A DNA stretch of 64,000 bases from Obelidium mucronatum (GCA_025765595.1 JAIVFH010000062.1:151714-215713), one strand, 5' to 3'. Counted from the first letter of the stretch, positions 12,223-23,003 are shown. Made by a program: numbers and translations. The notes: generated by a model not told the origin, from the sequence alone.

Positions 12223-13967
12223 TCATGCATAAGGTTTATTCCAAATCATCGCAAGTCCGGATCTTCCGCTTTCTCGCTCTTGACTGTTTCCACCAATGTT
12301 CGAAGATGAGCCAGCGCCACAGCCAATATTCTTATCATCCCGCGCCGAAATAGGAACAACAATAATTTGCTGTCCATCTTTCGATGCCATTGAGCTTTCC
12401 CTAACAGCTTCTCTCAATCCACTCAAGTTTTCCTTTGCAAGTGCACCAACATCAGCCTTATTTGCCAAAACAAGACTCGGCTTCCCAGTCAATCCTTCCT
12501 GATACCTCTCCAACTCATCCCGCAAGACTCTGAAATCGGCGCCTGGGTCCAAACCACCCAAATCGATAACATAAACTAAGACTGTGCTTCGTTCAACGTG
12601 TCTCAAGAACTCGTGACCAAGACCAACGTTCAAATGCGCACCCGCGACTAAACCAGGGATATCTGCGACTGTTATTGTGTGGCTATCGGGGTATTCAATT
12701 GTTCCGACGTATGGGTTCAATGTTGTGAATGGGTACGAAGCGATTTTTGGGTGCGCGTTGGTAATTCTCTTCAGGAGCGTCGATTTTCCAGCGTTGGGTA
12801 ATCCCTAGTGAATGGAATATAAAAAAGAACGTGAATTACAGTCAGACTGTTGATGAAAAAAAAATCTAAATTATACCACAAGGCCAACGTCGGCAATAGT
12901 CTTTAGTTCCATCTCAAGCCAGATATTTCCGCCAGTTTCTCCTCTGCTTGCGATTCCAGGTCCCTTGATTTCATTGCTGGTAAAGTGTGGGTTTCCAAAA
13001 CCTCCTCTGCCACCGCGAACAAGCAAATGACGCTCCCCATGGGTACTCAAGTCCAAGCAAATAGGAGGTTGTGGAGGGATCCGAGGAGGAATTCGCGACC
13101 GAAGGAGTTTGATTCTGTCTGGATGCGGGATGTAGTCTTTCCGGAATATGAAATACTTGCGGATAAATTCAAGTTCGCGTTCTTTTTTCGCTTTTCGTTT
13201 TTCTTGAAGCTCCTTTTCTTGTTGATGTTCAAGTTCCTCGAGTTCTTCGTCCGAGAGGTCCTGGTCTTCAGTTGTTGTTGCTGTTGTTTCCGTTGGTTCC
13301 GAATTCAAGTCCTCAGATTGCAATCTCTTCATTAATTCCTCCTCTTCGAAAGCAATCCGTTTTAATTCCTCCTCTTCTTCCAGTTTAGACTGTTTGGCAA
13401 GAGCAATATCTTGGAGAGAATCCACTTGACGAACAAGAGTCCCCACAGGCACCACGATTTCAACAGCAGTGGCATCTTTTCCGTGCATGTTTTGTCCTTT
13501 GCCCAAATTCTCCATCTGGTGCTCGATATCTTGTGAAGATGTGGTTTGAGTTGACCCTCCCAAACAAAACCGTACAAGTCACCTGTTGAGTAAACCACCC
13601 AGCGATGTTACTTCTTTGCTGGCTACAATCCAGACATCCCCACCGCGTCCTCCGTTTCCTCCACTGCAAACAAAGACGTTGGTTTGGTTCACAGAGGAAG
13701 AAAAAAGAAACAAAGTCTAACCAAGGAGGGCCAATCGGATTGATGAGTCCTTTAAAGAAGTGGATAGAGCCATCTCCGCCCTTTCCCTGAGACTGCGTTG
13801 ACTACTTTAAGATCAACAAAGGAAGAAGGTTTCCGCTCTTGATGGTGGTGGGCATTGTTTGACTTGCGGGGAAAGTTGGCTAATTGCTGTTGTTGAGAAG
13901 CAGTTGAAGAAGAAGATCGCGATTTGAGTGATTTGAGTGACTTGATTGTTGGGTTTAAGCTCCTCAA
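12223..13967 (-). CDS. MTG2: Mitochondrial Obg-family GTPase (MTG2-like)
   Basis: Translation-type GTPase needed for large mitoribosomal subunit assembly in yeast. The N-terminus (ATG at 13967) is basic and Ser-rich, suiting mitochondrial import. The Obg fold is recognisable by FVDLKV, GKGGDGSIHFF and GGNGGRGGDVWIVASKEV, then RYRAPDGE and GQNMHGKD. An acidic coiled insertion follows (about 13380-13150). The GTPase domain has G1 GLPNAGKST (across an intron at ~12808-12880), G3 DIPGL, G4 NKAD and a SAR G5. Two one-base corrections are required at homopolymers (ccc at 13779-13781 and aaa at 13505-13507 on the plus strand), and the join near 13580 needs either a 26-bp intron or a shift. The neighbouring gene at 14012 is divergent. 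Confidence 0.85.
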
Positions 13968-14011
13968 GCGGAAGTGTCATTTGTGGTCAACTTATATTCA
14001 TACCAAGAAAC
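13968..14011. promoter_or_regulatory. 44-bp divergent intergenic region
   Basis: Only 44 bp separate the start codons of the Obg gene (minus) and the orphan gene (plus, ATG at 14012). Any shared promoter must extend into transcribed or coding sequence. Confidence 0.5.
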
Positions 14012-14614
14012 TATGCCCGTCACTACAGCCACGTACGAAACAGCTTCAGACAGTTCAAGCGACACAGTCGAAGATTCAAAGCAAGAAGAACAACCCCAGC
14101 AGCAAGAAGAAGAAGAGCTGAACGCTGTCGATCCGAAGAAAGTGCTTGCCGCTTGTCCAGCGCTTGTCCTTTGAGCTCAACATCAAAGCCCCTCCCGAGG
14201 CCGAGGCTCCTCGCGCTGGCCTAGCGAAACCGCTTCTTGCGAGAGGGAACAACGGATATTTCGGTTTCGATCGATCGCTCGAAGGTGATGGAGTGGAACA
14301 AAGCACTGAGCGAGCTTGTGCCTCTGACTGATCCACAGTGGTCTTCTGTCGCTTACCCGTTTGCCTCGCTGGCACTTCAAAGCATGAATGAATCATACAC
14401 TCAGACGTTTGTCGCCCCTGGGGAGAAGGGCTTTTTTACGATAGCGGACTTGATTGAGGTGATTGAACAGTTTGAAGCTGTTGCAAGGGTCCAGCCAGAC
14501 GAGGTTTGGTTTGATGGACCAGATGCGCACCATATAGCATTTTCTGGAATGCATTGGGTTGGAAGCGATAGTGATGGCGGTGTTCAAACATTCTACGTCA
14601 ATTGGGACTCATAA
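14012..14614 (+). CDS. Orphan protein, unknown function
   Basis: Begins MPVTTATYETASDSSSD with a Glu/Gln-rich N-terminal ~45 residues (runs of EEQ and QQQ). After frame changes near 14165 and 14240 comes a more ordered C-terminal domain (KVMEWNKALSELVPLTD, FTIADLIEVIEQFEAVAR, GSDSDGGVQTFYVNWDS) ending TAA at 14614. The C-terminal domain reads cleanly for about 120 codons and looks folded. No family recognised. The 3' end overlaps the convergent cassette copy B by 17 bp. Confidence 0.5.
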
Positions 14615-15256
14615 CGAATACAGTTACTTTCATTCTCTTAATCAAACTCTCTCCCACTTCCTCCATGCCCTCATCATTATCACCAAGTTTTCCTTCCGCC
14701 TCCTTAACCTTCTTCTTTCCTTTCCGTGCCCGCTTCCGCTTACCCGTCTTTGCATTCTTTGGTTTGACGCGTGCTTCAGCAACGGCTTCGAGATCAGGAT
14801 TTCCCTGGACTGATTCGCCATAAAGCTTGAGACTGCGTACCGAAAACGTCACACAATATTCATCAATATCCCAGCGCCCGCCAAGCCGTTCCGCGAGTTG
14901 AATAGCTCCATTCTGATCACGAGTCCGAAAAAAAAGGCATCTATAGTAAGAAAAGTTGATTAATTCCAATGAAAACTTTGGCCAAGTCTTTGCACTGGCT
15001 CATACCTGTAAGCAGTGTCAACAACCACGATTTCGGCAGAATATTCTGGACATGCATGAACAATCAACGCTCAAAGGATATCTGTGACACGCCCTGGAAA
15101 CGCTCGGGACAACTTTGAGTTATAGCGTGCGCTTAAAGACCATATGGAGGCATCGTTTGGATGGTTAAAGACGGGAGCGGTATCGCTGATGTCGAAGAAT
15201 TGCTGCATACTGCGTTTCCGGTTTTGGTTGCCTTGGTCATCTTGTTGTTGGTCCAT
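14598..15256 (-). pseudogene. Cassette gene family, copy B (in-frame TGA)
   Basis: Two exons, 15256-15006 and 14940-14598, join in phase (251 + 343 nt = 198 codons) exactly as in intact copies C and D. Exon 1 starts MDQQQDDQGNQ and carries FPGRV; the conserved Tyr of the DVIYALI motif is a TGA at 15073-15071. Downstream, HACPE and LFFRTR motifs remain in frame. The tail is Lys/Arg-rich. The TGA is the only break, so a recent nonsense change or a base error is possible. The tandem repeat array lies upstream at 15430. Confidence 0.8.
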
Positions 15257-15429
15257 TTTGAGCTCATCCTTGGTCAACAGAACGGGAGTATTATGCATTA
15301 TTATATTGAGGGGTAGAAAATCCTCACGTAAATAAACAAAGCAATAATAAAATTGTATTTGTACTCTTTCATACTAATATTTCTTCCTCCACTTCGCTCA
15401 ATTCGAGAGAAAATCAGAAGGTATCTTGT

Positions 15430-15985
15430 CAAGTACTGCAGAAGTGGTGTCTCGCAGTATCCCATCACGGAGGGTAATCCACAACAGACAGGGGTTGCAA
15501 CACACCCTGTGCCCGCGCAACGAATGGTTGGCACACAGTTTTCCACAGTACTCTGGACGCGAACCTGGAATGCCAATTGAGATTAGAGAGGGAAATAAAA
15601 AAAAAAGGCTAAACATGAAATAAAACTTATCGCGGCAAAGGAAACTCATCGAGTACTGCAGAAGTGGTGTCTCGCAGTATCCCATCACGGAGGGTAATCC
15701 ACAACAGACAGGGGTTGCAACACACCCTGTGCCCGCGCAATGAATGGTTGGCACACAGTTTTCCACAGTACTCCGGACGCGAACCTGGATTGCCAATTGA
15801 GATTAGAGAGGGAAATAAACAAAAGGCTAAACACGAAATAAAACTTATCGCGGCAAAGGAAACTCGTCGAGTACTGCAGAAGTGGTGTCTCGCAGTATCC
15901 CATCACGGAGGGTAATCCACAACAGACAGGGGTTGCAACACACCCTGTGCCCGCGCAACGAATGGTTGGCACACAGTTTCTCGCA
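15430..15985. repeat. Tandem repeat array of cassette B
   Basis: Three units with period ~218-220 bp (gaagtggtgt at 15441, 15661 and 15879). Each unit has a ~125-bp core bounded by AGTACTG at one end and CAGTACT at the other. Inside the core is a hairpin TGTGCC...GGCACA whose loop (cgcgcaa.gaatggtt) is nearly invariant. Between cores is an A-rich spacer (GAGAGGGAAATAAA...). ORFs across it are translations of the repeat. Confidence 0.92.
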
Positions 15986-16412
15986 GTACGTCAGATTCCT
16001 GGAAGACCTGCGGCTCGTATTGTTGTTATAATATGTCGGAGTTTAAAATTTTGGAGCATCAAACACATATACTTACGCGCCACGCGACCCTCAGATTAGA
16101 TAGACGAGATGGTTCGGTAATTATGTTTGATGAAACGCGCTTTGTTTGGCCAGAGAGTCTGGTCTGAGGCCTTAGACCGTGTAGATATTAGTTGGCCCTT
16201 GGTAGTACCGAGTACCGCGTTGATCCGATGGGCAATGGATATAGTAGGCGGCGTGGTCATGAGACTTAAATCGTGAAAGTCGTTCGATGGCATGTTGCTG
16301 ACGAAGTGGGTATGCTGCTGGGAGAGGAGGTTATTTTTGGGATGTTTTGTTTTGATTTTAAAATTATTCTTCTCCAACTTGGACAAAAGCGGAGAATTCT
16401 TTTAATTCTCCG
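15986..16412. repeat. Terminal module of cassette B
   Basis: Shares ordered blocks with 19381-19862 and 48291-48745: a GGAAGACCTG.GG.TCGTAT start, CCCTCAGATTAGAT, a GGCCAGA.AGT block, GCTGCTGGGAGAGGAGG, TTATTTTTGGGA, and a final inverted repeat at 16390-16412 (CGGAGAATT, 5-nt loop, AATTCTCCG). No ORF with family features. Confidence 0.85.
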
Positions 16413-16489
16413 ACCATATAATTTATTTATAAGTCGAGTAATTTTCTTCTTTCATAAAATATTTCCAGCATTTTGTTCTTGACGGTCCA

Positions 16490-17200
16490 TTAAAAACATT
16501 CTATCAAAGAGTTTGATATAATATTTATTTTATCCTTATGAAACAGCGTGTCCCCACCCGCATTACCACCATTGTCACCACCCTTCCGTCTCTTTGGCGG
16601 ATTGTATTGCGCGTCGTCCTCCAATTCGGCCTTGCGCTTCCCTTTGGGCGCCTTCCGCCTGTCCCTCTGAGACTGGGCATTTGCACTAACTGACAATTCC
16701 GATCTCTGCAAGCTCTCCAAGGCAGCGCTCGCGGCTGCCACTTCCAGTTCTTCGAACACACCAGGCCCTCCAGCGGCTCCTTCGAACATTCCCAGCATTC
16801 CAAACGCCGCGTGATGTGCTTCAATAGCGGCAGCAGGAACCGAGTGGCCGCCAAAGTTCCACTGACCGCGTCAAGCTACACAGCTGTGCGGTGGCTACAC
16901 GTGCGAAAGAAGAGTTGTCTGTCGCATCAAATTAAAAGCGGGAGTCTAATTCGGAATATTCATACTTGGAAATACAATTTCAGCACAAACTCATACGCAA
17001 TTAACGCGTAGACAACGTCCGCGATGTGTCCTGGGAATGCAAAAATCTTATGTTTTCTCTAGGTTACCACAGACCTTGGGGTGGTCAAAGACAGGCACAG
17101 CGTCGCTGTTGTAGAATTCCTGCAAGCCAAGGTTGCGGATTTGCGGGAGCTGATATTCGTTGCGTTAATCACCTTGTGAGTTGTGTAGGGAGACTAGTAC
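16490..17200 (-). pseudogene. Cassette gene family, copy E (degenerate)
   Basis: The C-terminal half is open (16798-16490: EGAAGGPGVFEELEV, basic PPKRRKGG tail). Upstream the LFFRT motif is present, but the conserved CAG of the AVQLD motif is TAG, a frame shift follows, and the segment between GGHSV and PAAAIEAHHAAFG is deleted. Eroded exon 1 sequence (QEFYNSDAVPVFDHP and an FPG motif) lies at about 17200-17000 with stops. Confidence 0.75.
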
Positions 17201-17339
17201 ATAACGTGGCGAAGACGACTGTTGAGTTCAACGGCTGACTGTGCAAAAAAATAAAATTACCGACTAACGAAATACACTTGGTTATTAGCTGTTATTAGAG
17301 ACAAATTCGTTGAGCTCAAGTATTGTAAATTTCTGACAG

Positions 17340-17400
17340 ACAGCTCCTACAGAAAAGATATCGGCGGAGTGTTCAGGACACATGTGGTGGATCGACGTGA
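17340..17400 (-). pseudogene. Cassette gene family, exon 1 fragment (copy F)
   Basis: On the minus strand this short stretch reads IHHMCPEHSADIFSV, matching the IVHACPEYSAEIVVV segment at the end of exon 1 in copy B. It stands alone next to the dispersed repeat at 17415. Confidence 0.6.
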
Positions 17401-17414
17401 GTGCCTTTGAGCAC

Positions 17415-17650
17415 ATTCACAGGTGGATTTGTTCTTGGAGGTGATATCTGTCAGGGAAGGAAAAAGTCTTCATGTCAACAAAGAACTTGAGTATTTAAAT
17501 CAGAATTTTGACGTTCTCTTAGTGAAAGTATGGAAATGTTACTTTTTGGCATATTTCTGGTTCAGGGGTTCTGTCCAGACAAACCCACACCGTAAACAAA
17601 AAATTCGACTGCACTGACTGGAATTCACCAATTTCAATATGATTGTTGCC
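17415..17650. repeat. Dispersed repeat shared with 10021-10320
   Basis: Starts with ggatttgttcttggaggt and follows the same block order as 10021-10320, ending with CAAACCCACACCGTAAACAAA and GACTGGAATTCA. Adjacent to a fragment of the cassette gene family. Confidence 0.7.
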
Positions 17651-17818
17651 GAGCGAAAATAGTTATGAAAATCTTGGACCTCTGTCTTGAACAAGCAAAT
17701 CGGAGGTCAAGCCTTGGGCAGGAATAAAAAATGGCTTAATTTGTGACTGCAAGTTTGGGATCCGAAGAATTCAAATTGGAAATAATGCTAAAATATTTAA
17801 TCAAGAAACTTTATTCCC

Positions 17819-18612
17819 CTACACGACACTTTGGCCCATGCCACCCCCATTACCACCGCCATCCTTGCGCCACTTCTTGCTTGGCGGCTTGTACGCCTCA
17901 TTGCTCTTACCCTTGCCTGTCCGAGCGCGCTTCGTCGGACCTTTTTTTGGCTTGGCACTTGGCGCCACCACATCCACCTGCATCTGTTCTAAGGCGGCCC
18001 CCGCCTCGTGCACCTCCAACTCCTCAAAAACAGCCGCCCCTCCGGCAGTTCCTTCCATTAATCCCAAAATCCCAAAGGCGGCATGATGCGCCTCGACTGC
18101 TGCTGCTGGAATGGCGGGGGCGGGAGGGATGGCGGCGGCGTGGTCGGGAATGGCGTTGACCACTGTGGCATTGGGAGCTTTCAGACTGTGCATCGAAAGC
18201 GTCACAAAGTGGCCGTTGAAATGCCATCGCCCTCGCAGGCGTGCGTCAAGCTGAACTGCCACTTCTTTGCTGCGCGTGCGGAAAAAGATTTTCCTACAGA
18301 CAGTGTGTTAAGAAAAAATGCTTGTGAAACATAAACGAAGCACAATAAAAACGGAATTTACCGATGAGCAATATCAACGGCCATGATGTTGGAGAATTCT
18401 TGTGGACACACGAAAGCAATCAACCCGTAGATGACGTCTGCCACGCGGCCTGGAAATGTTAAGACCATGGTTTTGCTGTAGGTTGCCTTGATGGACCAGA
18501 CAGACGATTGATCTGGATGTTCGAAGATGGGAGCGGGATCGTTCATGTTGAAAAATTGATGAATATTGAGGTTTCTGCTTTGATGGCCTTGTTGATCTTG
18601 TTGTGGGTCCAT
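17819..18612 (-). CDS. Cassette gene family, intact copy C (possible RRM-like fold)
   Basis: Two exons, 18612-18362 and 18293-17819, with a 68-bp intron; 241 aa. Exon 1 starts MDPQQDQQGHQ and contains PIFEHPDQSSVWSI, then MVLTFPGRVADVIYGLIAF, VCPQE and IMAVDIAH. Exon 2 continues KIFFRTRSKEVAVQLDARL, RGRWHFNGHFVTLSM, an Ala/Pro-rich linker with NAIPD and EAHHAAFG, an acidic FEELEV segment, and a basic Lys/Arg-rich tail rich in Gly at the end. The order strand-helix-strand-strand-helix-strand, with aromatic/basic FFRTR on the third strand, resembles an RNA recognition motif; this is inference. The basic tail suits nucleic acid binding. Array and terminal module lie upstream at 18838 and 19381. 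No database family recognised. Confidence 0.8.
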
Positions 18613-18837
18613 TTTGCCTCATCATCGTCCAACAATAGGTTTGTATTATTCTTGGTCGTTTTCAGGGTGCAACCATGCAAAAACATCCACCACAATTGAT
18701 TGTCCCACACATATAAACAAACCATATGAGACACCAAAATTACATCGAAAATCACAATATTTCAGATAACTTTAATTCTTTGATTCGTGAGAAAATAAAA
18801 AAATAAAACAATTAAAAATAGCAAAGTAAGCTCATCG

Positions 18838-19380
18838 AGTACTATAGAAGTGGTGTCTCGCAGTATCCCATCACGGAGGGTAATCCACAACAGACAGGGG
18901 TTGCAACACACCCTGTGCCCGCGCAATGAATGGTTGGCACACAGTTTTCCACAGTCCTCCGGACGCGAACCTGGATTGCCAATTGAGATTAGAGAGGGAA
19001 ATAAACAAAAGGCTAAACACGAAATAAAACTGCGGCAAAGGAAACTCGTCGAGTACTGCAGAAGTGGTGTCTCGCAGTATCCCATCACGGAGGGTAATCC
19101 ACAACAGACAGGGGTTGCAACACACCCTGTGCCCGCGCAACGAATGGTTGGCACACAGTTTTCCACAGTCCTCCGGACGCGAACCTGGATTGCCAATTGA
19201 GATTAGAGAGGGAAATAAACAAAAGGCTAAACACGAAATAAAACTGCGGCAAAGGAAACTCGTCGAGTACTGCAGAAATGGTGTCTCGCAGTATCCCATC
19301 ACGGAGGGTAATCCACAACAGACAGGGGTTGCAACACACCCTGTGCCCGCGCAATGAATGGTTGGCACACAGTTTCCCGC
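18838..19380. repeat. Tandem repeat array of cassette C
   Basis: Three units with period 214 bp (starting points 18847, 19061 and 19275). Same AGTACTG...CAGTACT-bounded core as cassette B, with the spacer shortened by a few bases (AAACTGCGGCAAAGG instead of AAACTTATCGCGGCAAAGG). Lies ~230 bp upstream of the copy C start codon. Confidence 0.92.
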
Positions 19381-19862
19381 AGTACGTCAGATTCCAGAAC
19401 ACGCGGGCGGATAAGCTAGAAGACCTGTGGTTCGTGTATTGTTGTTTATTTAATATGTCGGAATTTGGAAATTTTAGAGCAGGGCCAGCAAACACAAAGA
19501 TCATTACCCACATTTCACGTGACCCTCAGATTAGATTAACTCGACGGTCTGATTTTATAGTGGATACAACGCGTTCGGTTCGGCCAGAAAGTCGCGTCAG
19601 AGGCCGCTGACCACGTAGGTAATTTTTGTTTGACAGCACAGGAAGTTGGTAGGCGTCCGATGGGCCAGGACCATAGCAGATGAGGTTCGTATGCGGTTTA
19701 TGTTGAGAATGTTGTTGATTTGCTGAGGATGCTGGGGAAAGGGGGAAAGCTGCTGCTGGGAGAGGAGGAAGTTTTATTTTTGGGAAGTTTTTGTTTTGAT
19801 TTGTAAAAAAGTTTTTCTCCTCCATCTTGAACAAAAAAGCGGAGAATTAAAAGAATTCTCCG
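19381..19862. repeat. Terminal module of cassette C
   Basis: Closest match is 48291-48745: both share ACGCGTTCGGTTCGGCCAGA, GTCGCGTCAGAGGCCGCTGA and a TAATTTTTGTTTGACAGCAC block. Ends with the inverted repeat at 19840-19862 (CGGAGAATT, AAAA, GAATTCTCCG) 53 bp from the 3' end of the GH5 gene. Confidence 0.88.
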
Positions 19863-19914
19863 ATCATACAATTAATGCTGTAATATAATTTTTTTGACAC
19901 TTTTCAGCGATCCT

Positions 19915-22900
19915 TTATTTCCACAATGTTCTGCAAAGAAGCTCCCAGAACCATCCTATGCAGCTTCTTTCCTTCGAGGCAGCAAACATCTCACGGTCAT
20001 TCTCGCCAAAACTCAACGGCGTCGATAAAGTCAGTCGATGCCTCACCAATCCACCAACCTCTGAGCCAGAATTCCTGAACAACGGATCATAGTGCCAAAC
20101 CAAACTCTGCTTCTCCTGATCATACTTCCACTCCCCGTCACTAACAGTCACAATCAACTTCATGTCCTCAAACTTGTAATGGAAATTCGGCACAAATATC
20201 TCACTGCAGAACCTCTTATTGTATGTGTCATCTCTAGTTTCTCTCATGCGGTTTCTGATATCTGAAATCGATTGACGGGCGTTGGAAGAATTGATGGATG
20301 TTGTGAATTCGAGCGTGTAGATTAGGTTTTCGAGATTAAATCGTGAGTGAATGGGAGTTCCCGCGACCTTAGACGCATATGGGCGGATGACAGCGTCTAA
20401 CGCGCGTCCTCCGACGTGATGGAAATGGTTGGGATCGCCTTCGAGGGGTCCTTCATGGAATGTCAGGCCTGTGATTTCGAATGGGGATGTGGGAATTCTC
20501 TCTAGCGAGGCATTGCTAGTTCGACGAGACACAATATCTTTTTGGATGGCGGGTGACAAAAGCCGTGGAACTGAATCTGTGGATGGGATAGGAGAAGATG
20601 GAGTAGACGCCGTGACAACGTCTTTCAGTTTTGAAGGTTGGGGGACTGCTTTTTGTTCTCCGAGAGTTGTGGAGCGTCCAAGGACTGGACTGGAGGAGCG
20701 AGAATGGGAAGGTGAACCCGAGCGCGAAGCTTGGACTGAACAGTTTGGAGAATAAATGCTATTTGTACGAGTTAGTCGTCATAACTCCGGCGTGGTCTGA
20801 ACGAAACCTGAAGTCCTCGCCATTCCAGTGGTCGCCAAAAGTGTTATCGTTTCCAGGGTTGTAGTTCCAAAGTGTAAAGTTCAGTAAATTGGTCTAACAG
20901 TTGCCGCCCGAGTTAATCGGCCTTCTTTGTTGAAAATGGAACCGAAATAGTTACGCACCTCCATAGATCTAATAACGGTATCCAGAAAATTGTTGTGGGT
21001 ATTGTAATTTCCCGTGGAGTACGCTTGTTTTTCATTGATGTCCATGGGAATCCCGCATTCGCCCATCAAAACTGCGCGATGTCCAACCAGCCGTTTTCCA
21101 GTATTCACAATGTTCCTCATTTGACCAGTATAGTTCGCTTCTGCTCCGGCCAATCCGAAATACATTGCAGTCAAGACGTTTTTCGTTCCCTGTGGAGGAT
21201 ACAGAAAAAATGCATAGCCGGGATCAATATTTGCAGAAAATTCCATGAAAACAGCATCTCACCCTCGCAAGTCCTTGAACATCGAATGTCACTAATCCAT
21301 CAAAGCTTTTTGTCAGGAGCGCCTTCAGATCATACCAATGTGGGGCATAAACGTAATTCGGCTCCTCTCGATCCTCTTCGTCCAATTCAGGTGGATCCTC
21401 ATTCGGAATTGGCTCGAAAAAGATTAAATGATCGCTCCGGACAGCTTTGATTGCGTTTTTGTATCTTTTGACCATCGGCATATAAAAGTCTTTGTAGAAT
21501 TCAATGGGTTCTCCGGTAGCGGGATTCGTCACAAAATAATTTGGTTTCAATATTTCTGGAGCTCCTGTTTTCGGGTTGACTTGCCAGACGCCATGTCGTT
21601 TCCTAATTTGGTGGACTTAAGCCAAACAGAAGAAGAAAAGATTTAGGACTTACCAAATACAGTCACCGTAATTTAACCACGCCGATCGTTTCATGCTGTT
21701 CAAAACGCGAGTCCCTGACTTTCGGGAAGGCGCAGGCCAACTTTTAATATAAAAGTCAACCTCGATTTCCATCCCACTACCCAGAGCAAATGATTGAAGC
21801 GCCGATGGAAACGAGCCAAAATGAAAAAAGAGCATTGGGTCGAATTTGTTGATGTTGGCGAGACCAATGTATCCATAATGTGGTTCGTTCATGAATTCAA
21901 AACCAACAACAGCGTGACAGTCTTTCAGGCGTCTAGAACACAGGTTATCATCTTTTTTGAGTCGAAAACTCTATTTTCTCACCTAGCTAAATGAGTGTAG
22001 CAATTAATATAATGCTCCTGGAGAAAGCTGCCCACATTTTGCCCCTTGTAAGTCAAGTTTGGTGCGAGAATATGACCGGCAAAAAATAGAGTAAACATTG
22101 TTGCGCATGCAAGTTTCGCGTAGTTTGTAGGCCAATGCATGTGTGGGTTCTTCGCTTCCTCGTTAAAGTTATGTACATGAGCTGCTCCAACAGATTGAAA
22201 AGATGTTATATCCATTCCTGCAACTTCGAAAGTCCAGCCTATATTTCTGATAGTCAGGAAGCACTGTGGTATTCTCTGTAAGTATTATTACCTGGGGCAC
22301 CGCTGCCTCCTGAAAATCTACTCCACTGCAACAAAAAAAAAAAAAAAAAAAAAAACTGAGACAGTATATAAATGACAAATTATCTTACCGTGTCTTGGTG
22401 AGGATCAATAAAGCACTTGATTCCATGTTTCTCAGCCTTTTTGAGAATACAAATCAAGTAATCAATAAACGCTTCGTCATAAAGGCCCGGTCCTTTGTGT
22501 TCAAGAGCCTCCCAAGTGACTAATAATCTAACAAAAGTCAATCCCCATCCTTTCAGCCTGAGAAAATGCTCGTCTGCATCAGCAAGAGGGAATGGTCTTC
22601 CAATGAAGGAGATATCTCGGTGATTAAAGAATTCGGGAGTTGGTAAATGTGTTGAGATGGATAATGGTGCCGTCGGAAGCTTGGATTGCCCACATATATT
22701 GACGCCCCTTTTGTGAGCAAATCAGATGCCTAGGTCCAAAGAGAAATAATCGAACCTCAAATGAACATGGCGGCCAAACTCATCAGAAAAGAAGGGAGCG
22801 TTCGATGTTGGGGCAGAAATACGCGCTGTATTCCAATCATGAGCCCTTTGCACAGTGAGAAATCCACCATCTGCTGATGACATCAGCAGCTTTTCTGTTT

Positions 22901-23003
22901 TGGTGTTTTCCGATTCAAGAAACGTTGGCTGCACACGAACTGGCTTGGGAGCAATCAAAAGGGGACCTTCGTCGTCACTGGAAGGGTCGTTGGTGGAAGA
23001 CAT
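19915..23003 (-). CDS. GH5 endoglycoceramidase/steryl-glucosidase-like hydrolase
   Basis: Fungal GH5 enzymes of this type cleave glucosylceramide or ergosteryl-glucoside. The N-terminus starts MSSTNDPSSDDEGPLL, without an obvious signal peptide. The motif RHVHLRG (about 22765) begins the barrel; FVRLLVTWEALEH (about 22520) and FIDPHQD (about 22410) follow. The acid/base Glu is in MNEPH (about 21890) and the nucleophile in GECGIPMD (about 21050). LNFTLWNYNPGNDN (about 20870) matches the end of the barrel, then a Ser/Pro-rich linker and a beta-rich C-terminal domain ending at 19915. Multiple introns; one contains a 24-A run at 22333-22356. One-base frame changes are needed near 20885 and 20800. 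A ~150-bp degenerate copy of its 3' end is found at 48780-48930. Confidence 0.85.
22333..22356 (+). repeat. Poly-A tract (24 A) within GH5 intron
   Basis: Homopolymer next to the pyrimidine side of an intron of the GH5 gene (poly-T on the gene strand). Its true length may vary or be mis-called. Confidence 0.9.

Noticed and set aside
15398..19513. ORFs such as MVSRSIPSRRVIHNRQG and its minus-strand partner PVCCGLPSVMGYCETP
   Set aside because: Both strands of the 214-220 bp tandem repeats are open by chance; they appear once per unit and are not linked to gene structure.
19381..19862. Terminal modules as LTRs of a retrotransposon
   Set aside because: No paired module at the other side of the cassette, no TG...CA ends, primer-binding site, gag or RT gene was seen.
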